Assembly: GCF_900114635.1 (NCBI RefSeq)
Contig: NZ_FOTQ01000012.1
Location: forward strand, 20,201 to 84,200
Reading direction: 5' to 3'
Source of the DNA: Shimia aestuarii
Lineage (GTDB): Bacteria; Pseudomonadota; Alphaproteobacteria; Rhodobacterales; Rhodobacteraceae
DNA: 64,000 bases
Both the position numbers and the translations under genes were made by a program. The notes below the pieces were generated by a model. That model ran no database searches. It saw only the letters and a list, made by a program, of their open reading frames with translations, and was not told the DNA's origin. Each line of letters starts with the position of its first letter. Within the stretch, counting starts at the first letter, position 1. Shown one piece after another: positions 17,695-26,107 of the stretch.

Positions 17695-18717
17695 ATGATT
17701 GAGACACGAACCCTGACGCTTGCTGAAATCGAAAACCTGTCGCTGCGCGCGCTGGTGGCCGCAGGTACATCCGAGGAAAACGCCCGCCCGCTGGCGGTTG
17801 CGACGGCAGCGACCGAGGCCGATGGTGTTGCCAGTCACGGTCTCGCCTATATCCCGATCTATTGCGAGCATGTGCAATGCGGCAAGGTGGATGGGCAGGC
17901 GATCCCGGTTGTCACGCAGCCCCGGCCCGGCGTGGTGACGGTGGATGCCGCGACCGGGTTTGCCCACGCGGCGATTGACGCGGGTTTTGACCGGCTGATC
18001 CCGCTGGCGCGGGAACAGGGCATTGCGGCTTTGGCGATCCACAACAGCTATAATTGCGGAGTGTTGGGGTATCATACCTATCGGTTGGCACAGGCGGGCC
18101 TGCTGGGGCTCGGGTTTACCAATGCCCCGGCGTCGATTGCGCCGTCGGGCGGTGCGCGGCCCGTTGTGGGCACCAATCCGTTCTCGATTGCGGCGCCCGG
18201 CGCGAATGGCGAGCCGTCGGTGTTGATTGATCAATCCGCCAGCACGATTGCCAAGTCCGAAGTGATGAAACATGCGCGCGAAGGCAAACCGATCCCGGTT
18301 GGCTGGGCGCTGGATGCGGATGGCAATCCCACGACAGACCCCGAGGTGGGGCTCAAAGGGTCGATGGCGCCGTCCGGCGGTTACAAGGGGGTGGGCGTTG
18401 CCCTGCTGACCGAGATCATGGCGGCGGCCATGACTGGGGCGACGCTGGGCATTCACGCTTCGCCTTTTTCGGGGACGGCAGGCGGGCCGCCGCGCACGGG
18501 GCAGATGTTCCTGGCGATTGATCCAACGGTCAGCTCGGCCGGGGGCTTTGCCGATCGCATGCGCGATCTGGTCGGGGCGATCCATGATCAGGAGGGCGCA
18601 CACCTTCCCGGTGACGGAAGGCGCAAAAAACGGCTTGCAGCGCGCGAAGATGGGGTTGCGGTCAACACCGCCACCCTTGCGCGGATCGAGGCTGTTCTGC
18701 AGGCGGCCAGAGAATAG
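17695..18717 (+). CDS. Malate/L-lactate dehydrogenase (Ldh/YlbC) family oxidoreductase
   Basis: The 340-residue product has the type-2 malate/lactate dehydrogenase fold (no Rossmann motif). It shows SHGLAYIPIYCEHVQCG (about 43-60), VDAATGFAHAAIDAG, AIHNSYNCGVLGYHTYRLAQAGLLG and GARPVVGTNPFSIAAP. Members reduce or oxidise small 2-oxo/2-hydroxy or cyclic imino acids with NAD(P)H; examples are ureidoglycolate dehydrogenase, sulfolactate dehydrogenase ComC and delta1-piperideine-2-carboxylate reductase. Which substrate applies is not visible. It closes the coupled set that starts with the M19-like gene, so it probably works on a product of that set. A GAGG site precedes the start. Confidence 0.85.
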   Translation: MIETRTLTLAEIENLSLRALVAAGTSEENARPLAVATAATEADGVASHGLAYIPIYCEHVQCGKVDGQAIPVVTQPRPGVVTVDAATGFAHAAIDAGFDRLIPLAREQGIAALAIHNSYNCGVLGYHTYRLAQAGLLGLGFTNAPASIAPSGGARPVVGTNPFSIAAPGANGEPSVLIDQSASTIAKSEVMKHAREGKPIPVGWALDADGNPTTDPEVGLKGSMAPSGGYKGVGVALLTEIMAAAMTGATLGIHASPFSGTAGGPPRTGQMFLAIDPTVSSAGGFADRMRDLVGAIHDQEGAHLPGDGRRKKRLAAREDGVAVNTATLARIEAVLQAARE

Positions 18718-18766
18718 GTTCGGCACGTTGCGGCACAGGCTGATTCCAGTGGACCGGGAGGGCGGG

Positions 18767-18788
18767 CTTTCCTAGAATTTCAGGAAAG
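18767..18788. promoter_or_regulatory. 22-bp near-palindrome before the phosphonate monoester hydrolase gene
   Basis: CTTTCCT (18767-18773) and AGGAAAG (18782-18788) form a perfect 7-bp inverted repeat, and the 8-bp centre AGAATTTC extends the symmetry to 18 of 22 positions. It lies 19 bp before the start codon and 49 bp after the Ldh gene. It could be an operator, possibly for the DeoR protein encoded downstream, or an mRNA hairpin near the ribosome site. Confidence 0.45.
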
Positions 18789-18807
18789 ACACTTGGGGAG
18801 ACGCCGG

Positions 18808-20343
18808 ATGAGTGCCCAGAAAAACGTGCTGTTCATTACCATCGACCAGCTGCGCGCCGACTGCGTGGCCGGTGCCCTGGCGGATCATGTGGATCTGCCC
18901 AACCTGCGGGCGCTGATGCAGGATGCGGTGAGTTTCGATCGCCACTACACGGTCACAAGCCCCTGCGGCCCGGCGCGGGTTTCGCTTTTGACCGGGCAAT
19001 ACGCGATGAACCACCGGTCGGTGCGCAACGGCACGCCCTTGCGACATGACACGGCCAACCTTGCCACGGAAATCCGCAAGGCGGGATATCTGCCGATGGT
19101 CTTCGGCTATACCGATACGGCGGCGGACCCGCGGATTCACGACCCCAAGGACCCGGCAGTGCAGACTTATGAATACCCGATGAACGGATTTCACGAGATG
19201 CTGGAAATGCGCATGGAAATGTCTTTCCCGTGGCGCGCTCACCTAATCCACAAGGGCTATGAGTTTGGCGGGTACGAAAACGTCTACAAACCCGTCACTC
19301 CGGAGGGACGGGAGGCGCGGATCGGTGATCCCGCGTTTTACCGGGCCGAGGATAGCGACACCGCGTTCCTGACGGACCGGTTCATCGACACGATCGCGGG
19401 ATATCACACGGAAAACTGGTTTGCCCATCTGACCTATATCCGCCCACATTGGCCCCTGATCGCGCCGGAACCCTATAACCGGATGTATGACCCAAAGGCC
19501 CTGCCGATGCCGACCCGCGCAGCGACGCCGGAAGAGGCGGCGGCGCTGCATCCGTTCATGGGGCCGGCACAGCTCAAGGAAACGCCGGCAACGCCGTTCT
19601 TCGGCTTTCCCGGTTTCGAGGTGAATGACGAGGTCACGCAGGGCGCGCGGGCGGTCTATCTCGGGCTGGCGACCGAGGTGGACCACCATATCGGACGGGT
19701 CGTGAAATACCTCAAGGACAGTGAGCAATACGATTCGACGCTGCTGATCGTGACGGCAGATCATGGCGAATTGCTGGGGGATCATCACGCCTGGGGCAAG
19801 ATGTCGGTTTTTGACGCGGCCTATCGTATTCCATTGATCGTGCGGTTGCCGGAAAACGCGGCGCAGGCCGGGGCGCGGATTGATGCGCCGACCGAGTCCA
19901 TCGACATCGTCCCGACCATCCTCGACTGGATCGGGCAGGCCATTCCGAACTCGGTCGACGGGCGGTCTTTGCTGCCCCTGCTGCGCGGTTCTGTGCCGTC
20001 GGATTGGCGCGCTTTTTCGTTTTCCGAGTTCGATTTCGCGGACCTGAAGAAACCGACGGTCTGGCAGCAGGAACTTGGCACGGGGGCCAGCGAATCCTGT
20101 CTGGGCATATTGCGCGATGGGCGGTTCACGCTGGTCGAATTCGCCTGTGACCTGCCGCCGATCCTGTTTGACCATGCGCATAACGGCGAATTCGAGAATG
20201 TCGCGGATGACCCGGATTATGCTGCCGACATGTTGCGTCTGACACGCGTGATGCTGCGCCATCGGATGCGCAACATGGACCACACCCTGTCTCTGGACCA
20301 GATCACCAGCAACGGCCCGATCCGGCAGGCGCGCCACGGCTAA
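18808..20343 (+). CDS. Phosphonate monoester hydrolase / sulfatase-family enzyme
   Basis: The 511-residue product belongs to the alkaline phosphatase superfamily. It shows metal ligand D13 in FITIDQLRADC, the sulfatase-type active site SPCGPARVSLLTG (C53, R57; the cysteine is expected to be matured to formylglycine) and TADHGELLGDHHAWGK. Length, the SPCGPAR site, the TESIDIVPTILDWIG segment and the C-terminal layout match the Rhizobium/Burkholderia phosphonate monoester hydrolase group, promiscuous enzymes that hydrolyse phosphonate monoesters, phosphodiesters and some sulfate esters. No signal peptide is seen, so it acts in the cytoplasm. A GGGGAG site precedes 18808. No formylglycine-generating enzyme is encoded in the window. 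Confidence 0.85.
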   Translation: MSAQKNVLFITIDQLRADCVAGALADHVDLPNLRALMQDAVSFDRHYTVTSPCGPARVSLLTGQYAMNHRSVRNGTPLRHDTANLATEIRKAGYLPMVFGYTDTAADPRIHDPKDPAVQTYEYPMNGFHEMLEMRMEMSFPWRAHLIHKGYEFGGYENVYKPVTPEGREARIGDPAFYRAEDSDTAFLTDRFIDTIAGYHTENWFAHLTYIRPHWPLIAPEPYNRMYDPKALPMPTRAATPEEAAALHPFMGPAQLKETPATPFFGFPGFEVNDEVTQGARAVYLGLATEVDHHIGRVVKYLKDSEQYDSTLLIVTADHGELLGDHHAWGKMSVFDAAYRIPLIVRLPENAAQAGARIDAPTESIDIVPTILDWIGQAIPNSVDGRSLLPLLRGSVPSDWRAFSFSEFDFADLKKPTVWQQELGTGASESCLGILRDGRFTLVEFACDLPPILFDHAHNGEFENVADDPDYAADMLRLTRVMLRHRMRNMDHTLSLDQITSNGPIRQARHG

Positions 20344-20354
20344 AGCGGGCGCGC

Positions 20355-21137
20355 TCAGGGGGCAATGATGGCCTCGACTTCCCACAGGGCAAACTGGGTC
20401 GTGAAGGCCGGGGCCAGCGGCTGGTCGGACACGACAAGGTCGACGCAGCCGGTCGGGAAGGCAACGATGGGCGCCCGGCTTCCGAACTTGGCGCTGTCAC
20501 AGGCGACGATAGTACGCTGCGCCCGCGCCGCCACGGCGCGGGCAAGGTCGGCTTCTGAAGAAACAGTCAGCAGGAACCCGGAATTCAGGTCGACCCCATC
20601 AATGGAAAACACGGCGGTGTCGATGCTGAATTGCGTCACGAATTCGATGGCGCCTTTTCCGACGGTGCCCCCGATATCGGGCAGCAATTCGCCACCAGCA
20701 AAGAACACGCGGTGCGTGCCTTGTGCTGCAAGCGCATTGGCGGCGTGCAGCCCGTTGGTGATGATCGTCAGGTCCTTGTGCGCCGCAAGCGCCTCGGCCA
20801 CAAAGGCGGTGGTGCTGCCCACGTCGAGAAAGACCGAGGATCCTGAGGGTATCTGGCGGGCAACTTCGCGGGCGATGGCGAGCTTTTCCGCTGTCCGTGT
20901 CTCAAGCCGCAAGCCGACAGGGCTGAGGGCCTCGGTATTGGAGAGGTAGACGCCGCCATGCACGCGCTCCACGCGGCCCGCCTTGGCAAGTGCCTTGACC
21001 GTGCGGCGCACGGTTTCCTCGCTGACATTCAGCATTTCGGCCAGCCGTGCGGTGCGCGCCGACCCTCCCTCGGAACGCAATGTGTCGAGCAGTTCCACTT
21101 CCCGATGGGTCGCGTGAGGTTCTTTTATGTCAGACAT
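20355..21137 (-). CDS. DeoR-family transcriptional regulator
   Basis: The 260-residue product starts MSDIKEPHATHREVELLDTLRSEGGSARTARLAEMLNVSEETVRRTVKALAKAGRVERVHGG, the DeoR/GlpR winged helix-turn-helix. A sugar-phosphate-sensing domain follows, with DVGSTTAFVAEAL and DGVDLNSGF. The family usually responds to phosphorylated intermediates. The ATG at 21137 is chosen because a perfect AGGAGG lies 8 nt upstream; an in-frame start at 21236 would add 33 unlikely residues. It is convergent with the phosphonate monoester hydrolase gene (12-bp gap) and divergent from the ABC transporter operon across 598 bp, so either may be its target. Confidence 0.9.
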   Translation of the reverse strand: MSDIKEPHATHREVELLDTLRSEGGSARTARLAEMLNVSEETVRRTVKALAKAGRVERVHGGVYLSNTEALSPVGLRLETRTAEKLAIAREVARQIPSGSSVFLDVGSTTAFVAEALAAHKDLTIITNGLHAANALAAQGTHRVFFAGGELLPDIGGTVGKGAIEFVTQFSIDTAVFSIDGVDLNSGFLLTVSSEADLARAVAARAQRTIVACDSAKFGSRAPIVAFPTGCVDLVVSDQPLAPAFTTQFALWEVEAIIAP

Positions 21138-21735
21138 CGCCGCCGCCTCCTGCGCGCAGTTTAGGCAAAGCGGGGAATCAATGTCCATCAGCCTCTCTCT
21201 CAAGAGCGGCGCGTGAATGTTCGTCCCCCGGAGCAAGGGCTGACGCGCTGCCAGCTAGAGAGATGCAGTCTCTGGGGGCTGAAAGGGGCCTGTTTCGCAA
21301 GGGGTTGGGGGCGCGGTTGCGGACAACGGGCGGGTTTCGATGTGCGTATTGCGTCGGCAAGTTTCGGAAAAACAAGCACATAGGTGAAAGGGGTGCGACA
21401 AAATGCTTGATCGGTTTTTGGAAACCGGGTTTGCTGGGTCCAGTTAAAACCAAGGGGGTAAACACCAGAAGTTTGAGGGGGTGATCGTCCGGCGCCCGGA
21501 TTTCGCACGGCTTGGTTTTGAGGCTGTGTGATGTGGCGCCAAAGTGGAACGATCCTCGTGGCTGAAAGAAAACGGTTACATGCATGTCATAGGACACAGG
21601 GTGGAAACGCCCGCATGACAGGACCAGGCACGCCACGCCACCTTGCTGGCTCGTCGAGCATAATCCGGCGCATAACATTGCGTTCTAGAAAAAGGCGGAT
21701 CCAACTGCCGAAACTGATAACCAACTGGAGGTCAT
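21138..21735. other. 598-bp intergenic region between deoR and the ABC operon
   Basis: I see no convincing gene here; the open frames on both strands lack family features and good ribosome sites. The region must hold the promoters of deoR and of the transporter operon. Symmetry elements visible are CGGTTT-TTGG-AAACCG (21412-21427) and ACATGCATGT (21578-21587). GGAGG at 21727-21731 serves the solute-binding protein gene. Confidence 0.5.
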
Positions 21736-23775
21736 ATGAAACGTCTACTTCTATCCGGTGCAGCCATCGCATTGATGCCTGTCGCCGCCATGGCGAGTTG
21801 CCCGGCTATCACGGTCGCGGACATGCAGGGCGTCGCGCCCGGCGCCAACCCACAACAATACGAAGTCTCGGAATTTGAAGCCGCCGCAGGCTGCAAGATG
21901 GAATTTTCCGGCAACCCGGATGCAGCGGCGCTGAATGCGCGCATCCAGGGCAACGGCGATCTGCCGCCGCTGGCCGAGCGTCTGCCCGAAGAACCGCTGG
22001 TCATGGTGCCCTATGCCTCGGTCGGGAAATACGGTGGCACGCTGGATGTGCTGTCGAACGCGCCCGAAGCCGGGACCTCGGACTTCCTGTCAGTGCGCCA
22101 CGTGAACCTCGCCCGGTTCTCGGATGATTTGCAGACCATCGTGCCGAACATCGCCAAGTCGTTCACCTGGAACGATGATTTCACGCAGCTGACCTTTAAA
22201 CTGCGCAAGGGTCACAAGTGGTCGGACGGCGCGCCGTTCACCTCGGCGGATGTGAAGTTCTGGTATGACAACCTGATGATGGACACGAACATCTTCTCCG
22301 AACCCAAGGACTATGCCCTTGTTGGTGGAGAACGGATGACGGTGGACACGCCGGATGATGTGACCGTGATCTTCAAACTGCCGGCACCCAAGCCGGGCCT
22401 GACGGCGCACTTTGCCAACTCGTTTGCGCAGGGCTTCCAGCCCAAGCATTTCCTTGGCCAGTTCCACCCGGATATCGACCCGAACGCGGATGCAAACGCG
22501 CAAGCGCTTGGATTCGAAAACGGGTACGATGCGATCAAGGCCTATTATGGCAACTCGGACTGGACCGACACGCCAAGCCCGATGCTCTCGATCCCGGATC
22601 GCGTGGCCGGTCTGCCCAAGGCGGCCGTACCGACGCTGGAGAGCCATTTCGTCGTGACCGAGACGCCTGAAGGCCGTCATCTGGTCGCCAACCCATATTT
22701 CCATCAGGTGGATACGGCGGGCAACCAACTGCCCTATATCTCGGAGCAGGATGAAGTCTATATCAACGACAACGAAGTGCGTATCCTGAAGCTTGTGAAT
22801 GGCGAGGTCGACTACAAGTCGCAGTCGCTGCAGCTCGCTTCGGCGCCGATCCTGCTGGAAAACCAGGAGAGCGGGAACTACTCGATCTACCTGCGGCCAG
22901 AGATCACCATGGGTGTCTTTGGCTTCAACGTCACGCATCCCGATGCGGGCAAGCGCGCGGCGTTTGCCGATATCCGCTTCCGCGAAGCGATGTCGCTGGC
23001 GATCAACCGTGACGAGCTCAACGAGGTTGGCTTCTTCGGACTGGGTACGCCGCAGCAATATGTCGGCTTCTCGCCGCTGCCTGAATTCGCGGATGCGAAT
23101 CTCAAGGGCTATATGGCCAATTTCGATCCGGCCGGTGCAAATGAGCGTCTGGACGCGATGGGTATGAAAGATACCGATGGCGACGGGTTCCGCGAACTGC
23201 CCAACGGTGACAAGCTGGTTCTGAACCTGAACTTCTCGACGCAGGGCATCGCCGGTCAGACAGTGGAACTGGTCGCGCAGTACTGGGCCGAAGTTGGCGT
23301 TCAGTCGGTCGTCAAGGAAGTGACCCCGGACGAATATCGCTCGGCACAGTCCTCGAACCAGCTTGACGTTGCAATGTGGCGCAAGGGTCAGCCGCTGGCC
23401 ATCGTGCTTGGCAACAACGAGCTTTGGGTGCCGCCTTACGAGAACTATTTCGGGGTGCGCAACGCGATGCTGTGGGCCGAACATATCTCTTCGGGTGGCA
23501 GCGCAGGTGAAAAGCCGGCGGACTGGGCGATGGCGATGATCGACGACATCAACACGCTGCAATCTGCGCCGCAGGGTTCGGATGCGTTCAACGACGCGGG
23601 TGCGCGCATGGTCGACGTGATGACCAAGCAACTGATGTTCATCGGGACGGTGAACGCGCCTGCGCCGATCTACCAGTCGAACCGTGTTCAGAACTTTGTC
23701 GAGTTCAAGACGCATTCGTATGAGTACTACCGGACCTATCCGTACCGCGCCACGCAGTGGTGGCTGGACGAATAA
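21736..23775 (+). CDS. ABC transporter solute-binding protein, family 5 (peptide/oligosaccharide type)
   Basis: The 679-residue product has a signal peptide (MKRLLLSGAAIALMPVAAMA) and a family-5 binding domain. It shows YGGTLDVLSNAPEAG, SFTWNDDFTQLTFKLRKGHKWSDGAPFTSADVKFWYDNL, FREAMSLAINRDELNEVGFFG and, near residue 440, a segment carrying DTDGDGFRELPNG. Typical members are 500-550 residues; this one belongs to a longer subgroup often linked to sugars or modified peptides. It captures the substrate in the periplasm and hands it to the permeases encoded next. Substrate unknown; the cluster suggests a compound processed by the M19-like protein, Ldh or monoester hydrolase. Confidence 0.9.
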   Translation: MKRLLLSGAAIALMPVAAMASCPAITVADMQGVAPGANPQQYEVSEFEAAAGCKMEFSGNPDAAALNARIQGNGDLPPLAERLPEEPLVMVPYASVGKYGGTLDVLSNAPEAGTSDFLSVRHVNLARFSDDLQTIVPNIAKSFTWNDDFTQLTFKLRKGHKWSDGAPFTSADVKFWYDNLMMDTNIFSEPKDYALVGGERMTVDTPDDVTVIFKLPAPKPGLTAHFANSFAQGFQPKHFLGQFHPDIDPNADANAQALGFENGYDAIKAYYGNSDWTDTPSPMLSIPDRVAGLPKAAVPTLESHFVVTETPEGRHLVANPYFHQVDTAGNQLPYISEQDEVYINDNEVRILKLVNGEVDYKSQSLQLASAPILLENQESGNYSIYLRPEITMGVFGFNVTHPDAGKRAAFADIRFREAMSLAINRDELNEVGFFGLGTPQQYVGFSPLPEFADANLKGYMANFDPAGANERLDAMGMKDTDGDGFRELPNGDKLVLNLNFSTQGIAGQTVELVAQYWAEVGVQSVVKEVTPDEYRSAQSSNQLDVAMWRKGQPLAIVLGNNELWVPPYENYFGVRNAMLWAEHISSGGSAGEKPADWAMAMIDDINTLQSAPQGSDAFNDAGARMVDVMTKQLMFIGTVNAPAPIYQSNRVQNFVEFKTHSYEYYRTYPYRATQWWLDE

Positions 23776-23861
23776 GCCGCAACAAACTGGACCTACCGTT
23801 CCAGCGCGGGCCGGTCACTCTTGAGCGATCTGGCCCGTGCCAAAACGGGACCAACAAAAGA

Positions 23862-23887
23862 TCGGGGGCGCGACATGACGCCCCCGA
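23862..23887 (+). promoter_or_regulatory. Intercistronic hairpin after the binding-protein gene
   Basis: TCGGGGGCG and CGCCCCCGA form a perfect 9-bp stem with an 8-nt loop and no T-run. Hairpins between a binding-protein gene and its permease genes commonly protect the upstream mRNA, giving more binding protein than permease. Confidence 0.6.
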
Positions 23888-23944
23888 CACCAACAGAGAA
23901 ACCCGATGCGCCCACAAGAGGCCACGGGATATGGGACCGAACTT

Positions 23945-24949
23945 ATGTTGCAATTCGGACGCTTTGTTCTGACACGGGCATTGATGGCGCTGCTCACGCT
24001 GATCATCGTGTCGCTGGTCGTGTTTTCACTCATGGAGCTGGTGCCCGGTGATTGCGCCGAACGCTATCTTGCTTTCAAGAACACCCAAGGGTCGGGCATT
24101 TCGGTGGCCGATATCGAGGTGGAACGCCAGCGGCTTGGGCTGGACAAACCGTTCCTGACCCGCTGGACGATCTGGATCACCAACGCCTTTCAGGGTGAAT
24201 TCGGGGATAGCTGTATCCTTCGAGTGAACATTGCCAACCTTCTGGGCCAGAAGTTCTGGTTCTCGCTTGGCATCTGTCTTGCCTCGCTGGTTCTGGCCTA
24301 TGCGATTGCCATTCCGGTGGGCATCATCGCGGCGGCGTCGAACAATGCCACGCTGAACAACACACTGAAATTCATCAGCTATTTTGGCCTTGCCATGCCG
24401 AACTTCCTGCTGGCGCTGATGATAATGCTGATATCAACCGTCTGGTTCGGGGAAACGTTAACCGGGCTGTTTTCCAAGGAATACCGGGATGCGGCGTGGA
24501 GTTGGGCCAAGTTTGTCGATCTGCTCAAACATGCCTGGCTTCCAATCTTTATCCTCGGGTGGTCGGCCACGGCCTTTGCGCTTCAGACCGTTCGGGCTCT
24601 GATGTCGGACGAGATCGGCAAGCTTTATGTGACGGCCGCATCGGCGCGGGGCGTGTTCGGGCGCAAGCTTTTGTGGAACTATCCGGCGCGTCATGCTCTG
24701 GGGCCGATCGTCAATTCGCTCGGGTTCGACCTCAACCGGATCTTCAACGAACTGCCCATTGTCGCACTGATCCTGACGCTGACCGAGGCAGGGGCGTTGC
24801 TAATCGACGCGCTGGCGCGGTCGAACGATCAGCAGCTTGCAGGGGCGATCATCTTTTTGCTGACCGCGTCCATCGTGACGCTCAACTTCCTGACTGACGT
24901 GATGCTGGCGGTGCTTGATCCGCGCGTCCGCAAGAGCATCCTGAGGTAA
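23945..24949 (+). CDS. ABC transporter permease (DppB type)
   Basis: The product (334 residues from 23945) is an inner-membrane permease of the binding-protein-dependent class. It has an N-terminal helix (ALMALLTLIIVSLVVFSL), a periplasmic segment with VPGDCAERYLAFKN, and then five more helices. The EAA-type loop lies near AASARGVFGRKLLWNYPARHALGP. Family members begin near FxLTRxxxxLLTLI, which favours 23945; an ATG at 23906 would add 13 residues and also has an AGAGAA site. It pairs with the next permease. Confidence 0.88.
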   Translation: MLQFGRFVLTRALMALLTLIIVSLVVFSLMELVPGDCAERYLAFKNTQGSGISVADIEVERQRLGLDKPFLTRWTIWITNAFQGEFGDSCILRVNIANLLGQKFWFSLGICLASLVLAYAIAIPVGIIAAASNNATLNNTLKFISYFGLAMPNFLLALMIMLISTVWFGETLTGLFSKEYRDAAWSWAKFVDLLKHAWLPIFILGWSATAFALQTVRALMSDEIGKLYVTAASARGVFGRKLLWNYPARHALGPIVNSLGFDLNRIFNELPIVALILTLTEAGALLIDALARSNDQQLAGAIIFLLTASIVTLNFLTDVMLAVLDPRVRKSILR

Positions 24950-24952
24950 GCC

Positions 24953-26107
24953 ATGACCAGCCAAACACAGACTGAAGGGCCGTTGTCGGCAGAGGATCAG
25001 AAAGCCAAGGAAGCCTATTTCACCGCCTCGCAGCGGCAGCTGATCTGGGCGCGCTTCAAGAAGCAGCGAACGGCGATGGTGGCGGCTTTCGTTCTTATCG
25101 CCCTGATCCTTGCCGGGCTGTTAGCGCCGTTCCTGTCGCCCTATGACCCGACGATTGCCGGGCGGGACAAGGACTATACCAACGGCGCGCCGCAGCTCAT
25201 GCAGTTCTGCGACAAGAACGGATGTTCTATCCGTCCCTTCATTCACGCGGTGGAACGTGAGCGGTCCATGGCGACCAATTTCCGCTGGGTGACAACGGTC
25301 AACGAAGACAAGCGGCTTTACGTGCAGTGGTTCGTGACAGGGGACCGTTACAAGCTTTTTGGATTCATCCCCGGCAACCTGCATCTGTTCGGTGTCGAAG
25401 GGGGCAAGATCCACCTGTTCGGCACGGATGAGGACGGGCAGGACATATTCTCGCGCACCCTGCACGCGGTCTGGACCTCGTTGCAGGTCGGGTCCATCGG
25501 TGTGTTCATCGCCTTTGTGCTGGCCCTGATCATAGGAGGGGTGGCCGGCTATTACGGTGGCGCGATTGACGGGTTCATACAGATGATCACGGATGCGGTG
25601 CGGGTTGTGCCTGCGATCCCGCTTTTCATGGCCGTGGCGGCATTCATGCCTCCCGAGACCAGTGCCGAGGCCAGGTTCTTTTACATATCCCTGATCCTTG
25701 GCTTCATCGGCTGGCCCACGCTGGCGCGACGCGTGCGCACGCACCTTCTGACCGAGCGCAATCAGGAATACGTATTGGCGGCCCAACTTTGCGGTGCCTC
25801 GTCCAGCCACGTGATCCGCCGCCACCTGCTGCCCAGTTTCACCAGCTATATCATCGTCGACCTTGTGATTTCCTTCCCCTACATGGTGCTGAGCGAAACC
25901 GCGCTGTCCTTTATCGGTCTGGGTCTCAAAGACCCGGTCAGTTCGCTTGGCGTGATGCTGCAAAAGGCGACCAGTGCCGACGTGATGTTGAACTATCAGT
26001 GGTATTTCATCCCGGTGATCTTTTTCATCGTGCTTGTGATGGCTTTCGTTTTCGTGGGCGATGGCCTGCGCGATGCCGCTGACCCCTATTCGGATTCCCA
26101 TAAATGA
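24953..26107 (+). CDS. ABC transporter permease (DppC type)
   Basis: The 384-residue product has the N-terminal OppC-type helix (TAMVAAFVLIALILAGLLAPFLSPYDP) and a long periplasmic insert (about 65-160, with CDKNGCSIRPF). The core permease domain follows, with the EAA loop in CGASSSHVIRRHLLPSFTSYIIVD. The insert makes it about 90 residues longer than a standard DppC and matches the subgroup of the large binding protein. The gene starts 3 nt after the first permease gene and overlaps the ATPase gene by 4 bp. Confidence 0.88.
   Translation: MTSQTQTEGPLSAEDQKAKEAYFTASQRQLIWARFKKQRTAMVAAFVLIALILAGLLAPFLSPYDPTIAGRDKDYTNGAPQLMQFCDKNGCSIRPFIHAVERERSMATNFRWVTTVNEDKRLYVQWFVTGDRYKLFGFIPGNLHLFGVEGGKIHLFGTDEDGQDIFSRTLHAVWTSLQVGSIGVFIAFVLALIIGGVAGYYGGAIDGFIQMITDAVRVVPAIPLFMAVAAFMPPETSAEARFFYISLILGFIGWPTLARRVRTHLLTERNQEYVLAAQLCGASSSHVIRRHLLPSFTSYIIVDLVISFPYMVLSETALSFIGLGLKDPVSSLGVMLQKATSADVMLNYQWYFIPVIFFIVLVMAFVFVGDGLRDAADPYSDSHK

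Noticed and set aside
21178..21678. 166-codon minus-strand frame and overlapping plus frames in the deoR-ABC gap
   Set aside because: Cys/Pro/Arg-rich products without family features, no convincing ribosome sites, and several frames competing for the same DNA.
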